64,000 nucleotides of DNA from Rhizophagus irregularis (GCF_026210795.1 NC_089458.1:2310001-2374000); one strand, 5' to 3'. Shown: positions 35,586 to 48,864, numbered from the stretch's first letter. A program made the numbers and translations. Notes: generated by a model not told the origin, from the sequence alone.

Positions 35586-38500
35586 ATGATGGTAATTATA
35601 GCATATCTTAAATTATTTTAAAGAAATAGAATTTTGCAAACCATTTTTCGAATTATTTTTTTGTCAAAGTAGTCACACCTTCCGTCATTTCGACCTCGTC
35701 CAATTGGAATACCTCGCAGATTTTACCTACCACTCTTTTTCCTCAGAGGCCTTAGTATAGTACCTGCCACCTATAGTTTTTTTTCATGTATTTCATATGC
35801 GAATTATGTTAATGAACGTGACGCAGATGGCTTTTTGGAATTAAGAAGCACCGAGTTGGATTACTGGTTAGGTTCCATATGGGTAAGTAGTCTAATACTA
35901 CATAAGTATTTTATATTTTATGGTTGATTCTGATGAGAATTGCATGTATCAGTTTAAATCTAATAAAACAAGTTTTCGAAATCTTTTATTCTTCAAATTT
36001 TGAGATCATTATCAAGTGTATTTTTAGCAAGATGGGTAATTGTGGAGTAGATGCATTTCAATTAATTTATATATATATTAATTAATTTAATAATGTATTA
36101 ATATAAGATTTCATATTGTGTTTATTATTTGAGATTATTTCAAGGTTTATGAAATAAATCAGATTTAATCGATTGGACTCTCAGTTATAATGGATCTTCA
36201 TCGGATATTACAAAATAACTGAAATTTGCAATTAATCTGCTAAGATTGTTGGGTGATTTGATGAATTACCAATAAAAATCTTGTTGTATACCCCTAAGAA
36301 CATTATATATTTGACCGATTTAATATTTCGGTTCCTTTTTTTTACGCTAACATTTTTAGTGTCTTTTGGCCGGTCTTTGGAGTTATTGGCTTGCGGATGG
36401 TCTCATGCGCCGATGGCTCTTTTATTATGAAGTCAGCAGCGCGATAATCCGTTTAATTTCATTACAAGCTATTAATTGGGTTATTACAGCTTTTGTAATA
36501 ACACATTATGGTCCAGATGAGCCAATTTGGGCTTGGATGATTTGTAGCGTTGTTTTAGCCGTATGCAACACAATTCAATGGCTCTTTACTTCAACCACGA
36601 AATATCAGAAAGCTGATGAACCTGAAAAAATAAGACAATTGATAGTGAGAGAAATATTTCGTTATATAGTTATACCTCTTGCAATATTTACATTTATTAC
36701 GATGATTTTTCTTCTTGAACAGCAATCAAGAATCCGTTATAATTCCAATCTTGGACTTACAACTTACAAATTGAACACTAATTTGAATCTTAATGATATT
36801 CGTTCAGATTCAAACGTCAAAGTAATAATGATCGTATTATCATCATGGACGGAAAGTGGATATAAGAAAAGACAAACATTCCGTGATACTTCTGCAACAT
36901 TATTTCCTCAAAATTCAAAGAAAATTTCAATAGCTTATCGGTTTATTCTAGGAGATGCTCCATCATCTAAAGCACAAATGAACATGGGACAAAAACTTCT
37001 CGATGAATCAAAAAGATATGGGGACATAATTATTGTACCTACTTCTGATTCACAAGATAATTTAAGTCGTAAGGTTTATAAGGGATTTGAATGGTCCAAT
37101 AAATATGCCTTTGATTATATTGTGAAAGCAAACGATGATATATTCGTACGTATGGACATTTTATCTCACGAATTGGAAGAATTAGGTCCTGATAAAAAAT
37201 ATTATTGGAAAGGTCTTAGTTATTGGTATGTGTTATCAACCCTTTTTTATTGTTTAACCGATTGAAATTATCTATGTTCCAAGAATGTATTATTTATTTA
37301 CTTACTTAGGAATATTCCGACTCGTAACGCAGAAATTAAAAATACAGCTGTTGGTTATAAACTTCCTGTATTTCCACCATTTACAGCAGGAGCATTTTAT
37401 ATATTATCACGTGATATAATCTCTCTGCTTGTAACTGATACACCCCGTCTTTTTATAAAGAATGATGACCAAAATTTAGGTATATGGCTTTTTCCTTACA
37501 ATATTAAGCCAATTCATGATCGACGTATTCAACAAACTGATGTTTGCGAAGATGATATGATTGCCAAACGTTTTGGTGAAGATTTTGAAGGTGGTCAAAT
37601 TATGAAAGACATGTATGAGAATGTTATAAATCACAGAAGGATGTGTGAAGGATTTAAACAACGTTTTTGTGCATTGTGTTATCCTTGTTGGGGACGAGAA
37701 AATCACTGGAAAGATTTGAACTTTGATTGTGATGATGTAAAAGGCATAACTTTACTTAATCAGACAACTTTGATCATTGATAATCCTAAATACCCCGTGT
37801 CCGTATTTGATGATCCCATGAATGTCACAATGGGAAGTGAGGAAGATAGGTGGATAATCCCAGGTCTTCTTTCACAGCATTCTTCAGTATATTCTCGGAC
37901 AAATCAGTGGTATTTATTACATTGGGTATGTTGGACAACAGATCCATCTACTTTCCAAGAACGTCATTACAAAGCTATAGAGCTTATTTGGGTTCATACT
38001 CCTAAAGCTATTGTTTTCGTCTTAACAACAACTTTACCACAAGATTTTTTCTTGGAATATCAAAATCAAGGTTATATAATTCATGTGATTAAATTTAATA
38101 AGGAATTGATGTTGGAACGACAATGGTTTCTTGGCCAGAATTCCAAAAACTGGCTTAATGATTGGAATAAGTTGGAAAATAATCAGTTCTTTTCTTATCA
38201 TTTAACTGATTATATGCGATATTTGTTATTATATAAGTACGGTGGTGTTTATATGGATATTGATGCTCTTTGGGTACGAGCCCCACCAGATACAAACATT
38301 GAATTCATTGGGTCGGATTCTTCGAGTATTTCTTCAGATTTTGAATGGACGTTAGATAAAGATGGCACATATCTTGTGCCCGGAGTTATGAGGTTTAAAA
38401 AAGGTTGGTCTATGTTTAGAGAGATAATGGAACAAGCTTTATCTCCTAGTTATTCTCCATCATGTTTCAACTGTATTGGTTCTCGAGCAATAACAGTTTA

Positions 38501-39230
38501 TGTTAAAGAATATCGAGAAGTTCTTGAAAGACATGGACTCATAATTTTACCTAATCATATTCTTTGCCCACGAAATTATATTCATATTGACAAACTTTTG
38601 AGATCTGATCCAATTGCTCAAAAAGAATTTCAAAAAATAGGAGAATCATCCTGGAATATACATTTGTTCGGAAGATCGACTAACTATCAATTTATTGAAA
38701 ATGGCAGTGTAATTAGTTTATTATTAAAGACATTTTCTTTAGATGTTCCTCACGCATCGGCTCCATTAATAGCAGGCGGGAAACCAAATTTTAGTAATCC
38801 ATCATATCCATTCGTCTTGGAAGGACCAAAGAAATATCGATTTGTGTCCTCAACTACAGTAAAAGAAGTGGATCAATATACAGGATCTTTAAATGGGCAA
38901 TTTCAAGGTTTAAATTTAATATTTATACGTGGTGGACCTCCAATAGTAAATCAAACAACGATAAAAGCGAAGGCCTTAAATGGAAAATTATCTTTTAATT
39001 TACATGGTGGAGATTGGAGTGAAAGTTCTCTTACAATTAATAATTCAACGAAAAAGGACGTTAATGCTTTACTAAATACTCTTACATATCGTCCAAATGA
39101 TCACTTACGGAGAACGGAAGAAAAAGATGATATCAGTTTAGAAGTTACATATGGTGACCACCAAGCTAAATTAATAATTGAAATTGAAATTCCTATTTGG
39201 CAAGATAACGTTGAACCCTCTTTAAAATAA
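35586..39230 (+). CDS. Polytopic membrane glycosyltransferase fusion, GT31 plus GT32
   Basis: Four exons, 35586-35591, 35673-35882, 36360-37225 and 37310-39230, give exactly 1000 residues. The N-terminal 200 residues hold about five hydrophobic segments (FYLPLFFLRG, SIWCLLAGLWSYWLADGL, LISLQAINWVITAFVITHYG, MICSVVLAVCNTIQWLF, YIVIPLAIFTFITMIFLL). A beta-1,3-galactosyltransferase-like GT31 domain spans about 225-430: RQTFRDT, then the acidic motif FDYIVKANDDIFVRMD and AGAFYILSRDIISLL. A GT32 domain of A4GALT/Och1 type spans about 500-780, with HLTDYMRYLLLYKYGGVYMD and DxD in MDIDALW. A beta-rich C-terminus (VNALLNTLTYRPNDHL) may be a repeat-type fold. Donor and acceptor sugars cannot be read from sequence. 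The two-codon first exon is inferred; the rest is firm. Confidence 0.82.
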
Positions 39231-39583
39231 GATGGATAAATTTTTATAAATTTTTTGAGTACAATCAAGACAATTTTTTTTTTATTGTAGTTTTATGAAA
39301 ATTTTTTGTTTTTACACAGACTATTATTATAAAATTTTTATCAGAAAAAAAAAAAGCGCGTAAATTTGTCGCGCGTTTGGTTGAATCACGTGATGTACAT
39401 ATTCTCTTTAATAATAAAAGGATGAATCTTTTTATCATGAACAGATATTTAATTCTTATGAAATTTAGTAATATATATATATTTTTTTATATATTTAATA
39501 ATAACATCACTGTTTCTTTATTTAACAAATTGCACTTTCTTAAAAATACAAACCACACTATTCGATAATTAATTAATAAAGAT
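39231..39583. other. Spacer between convergent glycosyltransferase and prefoldin genes
   Basis: 3' flanks of two convergent genes, with TCACGTGA at 39386-39393 and a short GCGCG patch before it. No gene was seen. Confidence 0.4.
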
Positions 39584-40508
39584 TTATTTAGTTTGAGAAC
39601 TTGAAGCTCCTTGAGCTCCTTGAGAAATCTTATATTGCATAATATCAATTGTTGCTAAAAATAGGAAAGGTATGAATAAATATAATACACATAAAAAGAT
39701 GAATATTAATGATGATGATCTTACATCTTAAATTGCTCTGTTTAGTTAAAATTGTTTGTCGTAAAGTTTCAACATTCTTTTTTACATACTCGACTTTATC
39801 AGAATAAAAATTTATAGCATCGACCGAATTCTTTTTAAAGTAATAATATAGTTAATATGTTATTATAAATTAAATTAAGTTAAATTTAACAATAGTGATG
39901 AAGACAACATAATAACCTTTTCAACATAATAGCCTGTTCCAACATCTACCATTACTTTATCAGTATCAACCAATTCTCCTGGTACATAAAGGTATTTGTT
40001 TCGTTAAAGAGAAAATAAACATTTAATCAAAACAAAAAAGAAATTTTTTAATTATAAAAATAAAAAGGATATCGATTGTGTTAACGGAACAAGAAGAATA
40101 TCTTTTCCTATAAAATAAAAGAAAAATTTGAAGATTGATAATGAAATTGATTTTGAAAAATATTCATTAAACTGCCTTACCTTCTTTAATAGTTTTTACA
40201 CTATCTATACAATCTTGAAAACGAGTTTGAGCTTGTTTAAGTTTTTCATACGAAGCTGTCAAATGTGCTAATTCCTAGCAAAAGCATTAAATTAAAACGC
40301 TAAAACGCGAAACCAAAAAAAAAAAAACAATTAGAATTATATGATCTTCTGTTACCTCTTCTAATTGTTTCTTAATTTCAACTAATTGAGTTATATCCAA
40401 GTCACTTAACTCTATAGTTGGTTGTTTAGCTGAAGTTGAGGCCGACATATTAATTTCTTCTATAGTTGAGAACTTGAATGGTTTTTTATCAGGTCTGAAT
40501 TTTCCCAT
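39584..40508 (-). CDS. PFD5: Prefoldin subunit 5 (Gim5), with a U12-type AT-AC intron
   Basis: Prefoldin hands unfolded actin and tubulin to the chaperonin CCT. Exons 40508-40356, 40274-40181, 40107-40073, 39991-39917, 39830-39725 and 39654-39584 give 177 residues from the first ATG, or 157 from Met-21 (MSASTSAK), which suits the family better. Seen are [53 protein letters not shown] and [16 protein letters not shown], alpha-class prefoldin coiled coils around a beta hairpin. The junction LTQS|LYVPG lies at an intron starting ATATCCTTTTT and ending AATAC. No GT-AG choice preserves the frame there. Confidence 0.92.
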
Positions 40509-41025
40509 TTTTTTATTAGGAATTCTTTTGATCTGTGTAGTACGAGACTTTTTGTTACACTATCGATTTTTAGTGACACAACTTTACGGTGTAGCTTAAA
40601 ATTTTGTTATGTATGTTATGTATAAAAAAAAAAATATTCCTCCATGAACAACATATAAATCCTTTTTTCAATGTTTTGAGATTTGAAAAAAAAATTTCAA
40701 TATTTTTTAATTTTTTTCTCCGAAAAAGATTTAAATCACGTTTCGTCATTAAATTAAATGTTATGATACCATTTTTTTTTTTTTACTGATAGATAATCTG
40801 ATGAATAAAGTTTTAATTGATTTTTACGAGAGGCCAATAAAACTGATAATAGTATGTGATCGGTGACACATGATCTACATTTATAAATAAATATATATAT
40901 ATATATATATGCAGAGAGTATTTCTTTTTTCCAAAAATTTTAAATATTTACAGTGTAAATATTTTAAATTTTTTTTCTTTATTTTTATTTTTTATTTTTT
41001 ATTTTTTTTAATATAATATATTAAA
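40509..41025. other. Divergent promoter region, prefoldin and cysteine-rich gene
   Basis: AT-rich with an (AT)n run at about 40890-40910 and long T runs just before the start at 41026. No other gene was seen. Confidence 0.4.
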
Positions 41026-42143
41026 ATGGTAGATTGCGATGAAAATGGTAAAAATGATGTAATATGTATTTGTACACAATCAATATCGAAGCAAGACTGG
41101 CAGGTTAGTAAAAAAAAAAATTATATACTGCATTATAAAAATGTAAAAATGTAAACGAATTCTTTAATTTTTCTTAGGATCATCAAATCGTATGTCCAAA
41201 AAGAAGATACACATGCTCTTCATATCTTTCATTTATTTGTATTACAGAAAGTAATGAATATTCGTTATCATTGGTTGATTCAAATTGTCCTCTCTCACTA
41301 AAAGAAATAGCCAAATTACAAGTACTACAAAGGTATTATTACGTGAGTAAATTTTAATAAAAATTGTTTAAATTAAATTTAATGAATTTTATTATCATCT
41401 TTAGTGAAAAAGGTAATAACTTGGAATGGTTGGAATCAAATAAAATTCCTTTTAAGTTAATTCATACTTTAAGAAAAGAATGTCCAACTTTTGGGAGCAT
41501 GCAAGAAATGATGAATCATGTCGAAAACGTGTGTCCATATTGGAAAGTAAAATGTATGGATTTACCTTTTGTCAATTATTTACCTCGTTGGCGGTATACA
41601 CCGGCTCATATGATGATTAGAAATTCTCACAAAGATGATAAATGTTTAGAAATTTCTCGTCGAGAATTCATTTCTCATTCTACAGAAACGGTAAAATACA
41701 TTTTTTTTTATTTGATTAATTAAAAAGTTCCAAATATTAAAAACCTTTTTTTTTTGTATGACTGTATTGTATTGTAGGCGCTTGATCCGATAAGTCAAAA
41801 AATTCGAGCTATTCCAATGATTTTTCCTTATTATTGTAAAATTTGCAATCAATATCTCCCATCTTCAGGTACTCATATATGTATTAAAGAGATAAATTCT
41901 AATGACAAACAAATTTATAGTTCAGAAATATTATGTCCCGGATGTAAATTAACAATTAGAGTAAAATCTGAAAAAGAAATTGAAAATACATGTGAAAGTT
42001 GTCGTAACAATAAAATAGGTGTACTTATTATTCCCCCCGAACATCAAGAAAAGGAAATTATCAAATGGAAAAGTGAAATAAAGGAAAGAAGAGTAAAATG
42101 GTCAGTAATTAAGACACTGTTCTCTCATAAAAATACTATATAA
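41026..42143 (+). CDS. Cysteine-rich protein of unknown function
   Basis: Four exons, 41026-41103, 41178-41332, 41405-41690 and 41778-42143, give 294 residues without signal peptide or membrane segment. Cysteines come in pairs that could bind zinc: DVICICTQ, IVCPKRRYTC, HVENVCPYWKVKC, PYYCKICNQYLPSSGTHIC, and ILCPGCKL with TCESC. The HVENVCPYWKVKC stretch recalls TRAF-type zinc fingers, with a His-Cys-Cys spacing. The C-terminus is basic (KWKSEIKERRVKWSV). The gene was not recognised. It sits between prefoldin and RGS genes with no operon logic. Confidence 0.75.
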
Positions 42144-42720
42144 AGGCTATTAATAAACAATGTAGATCGGTTTATATTTATTTGTTCCAATTAATAATTA
42201 ATTACATTTCCTATATTGGGAAATAATGTTTTTATTGTCAGATATTTTTATATAATAATTTTTTTTTTTATAATTTTTATGTATTTTTTTTATTTACTTA
42301 TGTGTTTAATTTCAAATTTTTAAATATTACACCTAATTATTCGGATTATGTTATTTTTTTCCCGCCAATTAATTTTTAATACATAAAGTATTGAATTTAT
42401 TAAGTATAAAGAGTGACACGACATCAAAAAAAACACCACTTATCAACGCGAGAGTGTAGTCTTGATTTTTTTCAAGTTACAAACGTATACAATAATAACA
42501 ATACACAACCTGAACTTTACTCTTAATTTTTTAAAATTCTTTTTTAATCCCCCTTTTCATTTCTTTATTACTATCTTTTTTTTTTTTTTTTTTTATTATT
42601 ATTATTTTTATATATATATATATATAAATATATACTTTCTCTTTTTTTTTTTTTCTCTCCACTCTTTTTTTTTAAAGAAACGTTTATTTAAATTTAAATA
42701 ACTATTTAAAGAAGATAACA
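42144..42720. other. Leader and promoter of the RGS gene
   Basis: T-rich and CT-rich stretch with long T runs (42570-42590, 42640-42660) and a short (TA)n. Probably 5' leader. The open frames here are homopolymer artefacts. Confidence 0.45.
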
Positions 42721-44206
42721 ATGATAAAGTTTGGTTTAAAATTCTTACAAGATAGAAAGAAAGAGGTGAATATTTTAAAGATAATAAATAATTATATAAT
42801 GTCAAAAAAAAAAAAAAAAAAATTTTCTTCTCACATTTTTTTTTTTATTTTTACTTTATTAGGAAAAAAATTTAAACCAAGAAATTATACCAGAATTACC
42901 TGCTTTTGAATGGCAAGTAACAGAGGAGACAGGGTTTGAAAGTTGTTTACTTACAACTTCTTTAACTACAATAATACCTCCAGAAGATGCAATACTTAGT
43001 GTTACGGACAAGGATAAGCGTCGTAAATCTACCATTTCGGTTAAAGGGCATTCAAGATCTTCAACAAATGTTGAATCTGGTAGAATAAGATTAATGCAAA
43101 TAATTGATGATAAAAATTCAAGAGAGAATTTTAGAAATTATTTAGTTTCAAGATATTGTGAAGAAAATTTAGATTTTTATATGGATATATTAAAATTTCA
43201 ATCAAATTTTAAGAAAGAAATTTTAAAAAATAATGAAATTATTACTGCGGCTAATTATATATGGAATGAATATTTAGATCCTCAAACTTCTTCTAAACCT
43301 TTAAACGTTCCTCAAGAACTTTTAAATCAATGTAAACAAAAAATTTCTCAAAATTCATTTACCATCGATTTATTTGATAAACTTCAACAACATTGCTTTG
43401 ATTTAATGTTACAAGATTCTTTACCAAAATTTACGCGTAATTCGATGGCAATATTATCATCACCTTCCTCATCAGAAAATTATTTAAATTCTTCAACCTC
43501 TTCTCTTTGTTATCTTCGTCCCCCTGATAAACAACCTTCTTTAAGAAAATCACTTTCTTCTGGATCACTTCGTGCTAAAATGAATTCTGCCATTGCTTCA
43601 TTAAAAACAACTAGTGAAACTACATCACAAACCACCTCACCTTATATTTCACCACCTCCATCACCTATTCCCCCACAATTTTCATCACAATCATCTGCAT
43701 CATCTCCCACATCCACTAGTACATTCTCAAGCACATCATCTACAACATCTACATCAACTACGTTTTCAATTCCAACAACCCCTACATCAACGGTACCAGT
43801 GGTACCAATTACAGTAATAAATAATCAACAAAGAATGTCAATGGCATCAGCTATGTCCATATCACATATCACCAAAAGAATGTTATTAGGTCGTCGTAAT
43901 TCAACAAGTTCAAATCATTTTTCTGTATCAGCACTTTCTTCTGTACTTTATTTAAGTAGTCTAGAAAAATTTCGATGCATGCCAAGTTCTTATCCGTGTT
44001 CACCCGGGACAAATAATAATGATGAAAATAAAAAAGATGATAGTGATAATTTTTCATCTACTTGGCAAAAACTTCGAAGAAATATTTCTACACCTAATTT
44101 TCAATCTCGTCCAAGATCACGTTCAAGTACACTGTTTAATACCAATAATAATAATAATAATCAGGACAATAGTAGTGATAAAAAACTTCCACCACTCCCT
44201 AGTTAA
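42721..44206 (+). CDS. RGS-domain protein (regulator of G-protein signalling)
   Basis: RGS domains speed GTP hydrolysis by G-alpha subunits. Two exons, 42721-42765 and 42863-44206, give 462 residues. The RGS domain spans about residues 95-220: LMQIIDDKNSRENFRNYLVS, RYCEENLDFYMDILKFQ, AANYIWNEYL and LFDKLQQHCFDLMLQDSLPK. After it comes a low-complexity tail rich in Ser, Thr and Pro with RRNSTSS and PRSRSSTLF, likely phosphorylated. The domain arrangement is simple, with no DEP domain or 7TM segment visible. The start is the only ATG that splices in frame. Confidence 0.88.
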
Positions 44207-47200
44207 ATTTATTATTAAAGACGAGAATTAAAAATATGATTTAGGTTTAGGAATCCATAAAATTTACCTGTAAAACATTAGTTAGGATTCTTTAAAATTT
44301 AAAATAGAAATTATACAATTAAACATTTTTTATTTAGAGGAAAAAAAAATAATAACTCCTTATATATTGTATTACAATATATATTGAGATATTATTTATA
44401 TTTATTTCTTTTTCTTTTGACAAAGGAAGATAAAAAAGTTTACAACGATAACAACGATAAAAATGATAACAACGATAACAATGATGACAACGATTGGACA
44501 TATGTACAACAACGTAATCACTTTGTAACTTTTTGGGCAGAGTCCTAAATGTATATTATTTTTTATATAACATTATTAAATCAAATTCAAATTCTTTCAA
44601 TCATTTACATTTTTATTGTTTTAAAAGCATATTAAATATGATAAATATGATAAATATGATAAATATAAGGTTTCTTTAACGCGTTTTTTTCTTTTTTTTT
44701 CGCGCTTTGTACGCTTTGTATGCTTTGTATATACGCCAAACATACTATTATATACTATATATAATACAGTAAGATCATCAGTTTATTAGCGACGATGCCG
44801 ATCAGACAGAATGAAACTTTGCGTTATATCAGTATAATAAAGTTTAAAGTATTACTATACTTTAAGTTGGAAATCTGTACATTTATGTTTATGTAAATTA
44901 AAATTGTTTATTTTTGATCTCATTAAAAGAAAGAGGTTATATAATTTTTACAAATTAAAACGGAAATTAGGTTAAAAGTTCACAACAAATAAAAAAATAA
45001 AATTGTATACATTTTGCACCCTTCTTTTTTTTTAAAAATGTGCACATGTGCATTGTGTAGTGTGTACGCACATATGGAAAATCATTGAATAATCAGCACA
45101 TGTGTATGTGTATAATTTGTATCTGATATAAATACTATAAATAAAAAAATAAATACTTTAATAACTGTATATTGAAAAATAATTGAATAAAAATTTTTGA
45201 TTTCTGAAATTGATTAAATCATAATAATAATAAACATTAAAGTATGTAATAAGGGCATGAGTATGCATGATTCGTTTCATTTCTTTGTTTTACAACATTA
45301 TTTTTATTGTTTATTTTAAAATGTATCGAAAGTTCCTTTTTCTGCGGTTTTTTAAAAAAAGAAAAAAAAAATTTTTTTTTTTTTTTTTCAATCAAGTAAT
45401 TAAATATATCAATCTAATTCTAAATTTGATTTCATTCATTTTTTTTTTATTTCTTTGGAAAAAAAAAAAAAGAAAAGAATGAAAAAAAATAAAAATAAAA
45501 AAAATAATAATAATAATTAATAATAATTAGAATTTTAATAATTTTTAAATGAAATTAATTGATTTTTATTTAACGATCAAACATAATTTGGGGAAGATTT
45601 ACATTTTTTTTATGATGATGATAATAAATAAATAAATAAATGAATGAATTATTAAAGTAATAAATTTATTAATTTCCTACCCTTTTTTTTTTAAAAAAAA
45701 AAAAAGGGAATTCTTTTTCTGTTTTTTGACGGGATTAAATCGATTTTCATTTGATTAATATATAATGTATATTATATATATTAACATTTACCCTATCAGG
45801 GGTCTAGATCAAAAGACCGAATGTCACACACCAGTTATGGTCACGTGTACATGCATTTAACATTTTAACAGTACACATATAACATATATTTATCATGCCA
45901 TTTTTGGGTATTTTGACCGGCTTCTTCGGGGATTTTCGCTTAATGACAAACGGTTTATTAACTTTTTCGAAAAAAAGAAAATTATATTTTCACGTTTCAT
46001 TCAAGTTTTATGAAAAACTTGCTTTTATTTGATTGGTTAGAAATAAAGTTTTGCGTTTTTACGTATATTCGATATTTCGATTGCATGTATTACATATATA
46101 ATTGATAAATTTAGATCAACATTTTTTAAGATCAAAAAAAAAAAAAGATTTTTTTTAATCGTGTTTATAAATGTACTAATAATGTGATAATAAAAATAAA
46201 TTAAACCGAGCTTCTAACCTGTTTCTCATCTAGTTCTTGAAATCTTTTATACTGAAACTTAGGAGATTTTAAACTTAAAACTATTTTAAGTTTAACGCTG
46301 ATATGTGTTGGTTCTGTTTCAAATTGTTCAAATGGTGACATTTACTCTAGAATCATGCACTTTTAATATTGATTGAATATAAATGTATTAATGTAACAAT
46401 TCCGATCATGGGTTTCAGGTTATCGGAAATAACAAAAATTACTATAACAGGATTTACCATATTTAAACCGAATAATCAGATTATTGTTATAATGTATAAA
46501 ATTGTATAAAAAATATATATATATATATATAAATAATATGAATGTATTAAAATATATATATATATAATTATAAATAATATAATGTTAATGTATATATAAT
46601 GTTAATGTATAATAAATATACATATATATATATATATATAAATTATACTATTCGAATTTTGAAAAAAAAATTAAAAATTACATAAAAAAATAAATTAATT
46701 TCAATCATTTAATTATGTTACAACTTACGATATATTTGAAAGTAAAGGAATAAAGTCATTATATTTCAAGCGGAAAAAAGAAAATTAAGTTATAGTAATG
46801 GTCAAGGATATTTGATATTTTAGTAAATCAGTTTATCTCTTTAGTCTTTACCCGATAAAGATGTTATTTTATTTTCTCATACATTTTGTGTGTGTATATA
46901 TGTATCTATTGCTGTTGTATCATATATGTACAACAAAAATATATAGTGCGTCATCTTTTAATGGGCATATTACGCATATATTTTCACACTTATTTTCACA
47001 TTCTGATAAAAAAATTATCTCTTGCATAAGTAATATAAAATTAATTACATTACAGTATTAAAAAATTACTCACAATTATTTAAAATAAAAAAATATTTTT
47101 CAAGAGTTTTTGTTTATTTATTTTAAAAAAGTTATAAAATTTTAATCTTTTGTACATATGAAAATTTAAATCTTTTCGTTTGCCAAGATTTCGCGAATTA

Positions 47201-48433
47201 CGGAAATCCCGTCGTCATATATATAAATGTGTGATGATCATCATTACTAACCATATTTACTATATTTGTAAATATTAACCTTTAAACAATAAATTTAATT
47301 TGATTATATAGACGAATGAATTCCATTAATCGTTAGTTATGACCTTTTTTATTTAAAACATAAGCCTATGATCATTACTAAAATGATTCATGTTTCATCC
47401 CATGATTCGTTGATAAATTAAAGACTTCTTATTATAGACTAGCTTACCGATAGAAAAAATCGTATGATGTAAATTTCGGGTGGAAAAACAATGGATTGTC
47501 AAAAGTATTTATCTTTTATTTATTGTGATATATTTTTTTAATTTGAAATGGCAAATAAAAGTACTGAAATTTATATTGCACTAGAAAAATAGAAAATTAT
47601 ATATGATATCGATGTTTGTTTTCCAAAATTAGGAAAAAAATTATTATCGTGTTTCGTCCGGATTGTTTGATGGCTGAGGAAATGACAATGTTAAGGCGAA
47701 AAATGATTTCATTTAATTATATATTATAATACCAAAGAATATCAAGTTTACCGAACTGAAGTAATACTAAAAATAAGTTTTCTCCCCTGAGCCTGAGCCT
47801 GGCGTTATAGAATATAATAAAAAACTGTCATTTAGTTTGTATTCAAGTTTTCAGGTGTTGAATTGTTTCAAATTCTTTGTTTACATTGAATCTCGTAAAA
47901 AAAAAATCTTATAGTTCTGCTTATATGCATACTTGTATTCCAAAACGCTTTATTTAGGCACGAAATTCCTTGATTTGATTGGCTAAAATCATGAGTATAT
48001 TTCAAATACATAATTAGTAAACAAATTATATATATAAAAAAAAACCCATACTTGATTATATAATGAGACCCAATCATTCGCCCGAACGAGGAATTCGTTT
48101 GTAACACAATCTGTAACATTCGCGATAAATTTTATTAATAAGAGCATAGTTTGCTCGCATCCTTCCTTACAGTGGTTTTTTTTTTTCTTTTTTTGAAATT
48201 CTTTTAGGCTTTGATAGCCTTTTCAAACTTAAAATCTCAAAATTTTTGCTTATAATTTATATTTATTTATTATTATCATTCTTAGATTTTCCTTTCCTTT
48301 CCTTTCTTTTTTTCTTAAACATTTCTTTTAAAACCTTCTTTTTTTTTTTTTAATAAAAAAAAAAGAAAAATTTAGAAAAAATTTAAAAATTTTTAAAATT
48401 TTTTTTTCCTTTTCCGCAATACCTATTTTAAAA
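44207..48433. other. Gene-poor AT-rich spacer
   Basis: About 4.2 kb. It holds A/T runs (45350-45390, 45690-45710), short (TA)n tracts (46510-46660) and TGTGCA-rich patches near 45040-45110. Inspection found no spliced gene, transposon ends or RNA gene. The last 250 bases are T-rich leader of the next gene. Confidence 0.45.
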
Positions 48434-48864
48434 ATGTCACAATTTTTTAAAATGAAGTTATTTTTGATCCTCTTTCTTGCCTTTACTATTGGTAAGTCAT
48501 AAGTCATATTAACTATTATTTATGAATATAGACAGACATATAGTGAGCTTTACTAACTAATATTCATTTTTTTTTTATAGTAGCTGTGCAGGGCTCAGCT
48601 CAAAATCAAGAAGACCCAAAGAAAACATCAACAGTTTTCGTTACATCTACATCAGTAGCTGCCTCACCCACATCAACTCCTGCTGGAAACAATTCACTTC
48701 CCGGTACAACACTCGTTGATTCAATTGGACCTATTGTTGCCGCATCAATCGTAGTGTTTTTAATTATAGTTATTTTAATTGCTGCTTTCTTTTTCACAAG
48801 GAGAAAGAAACAAATCATAAAAAATAATATAAATATACGTAACCCAAATGACCCAAATGTTTAA
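48434..48864 (+). CDS. Small secreted-type single-pass membrane protein, unknown
   Basis: Two exons, 48434-48491 and 48581-48864, give 113 residues. A signal peptide is visible (MKLFLILFLAFTIVAVQGSA, starting at Met-7 of the frame). A short Ser/Thr/Pro-rich outside segment follows (VFVTSTSVAASPTSTPAG). One strong transmembrane helix (VAASIVVFLIIVILIAAFFF) stops at a basic RRKKQ. The cytosolic tail is Asn-rich. The layout is like small O-glycosylated cell-surface proteins, but the family was not recognised. Confidence 0.8.

Noticed and set aside
42462-42909. Several short open frames on both strands before the RGS gene
   Set aside because: Phe/Lys-rich translations of T and A runs.
45267-45482. 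Open frame of 71 residues
   Set aside because: Homopolymer-derived Phe/Lys sequence with no spliced continuation.
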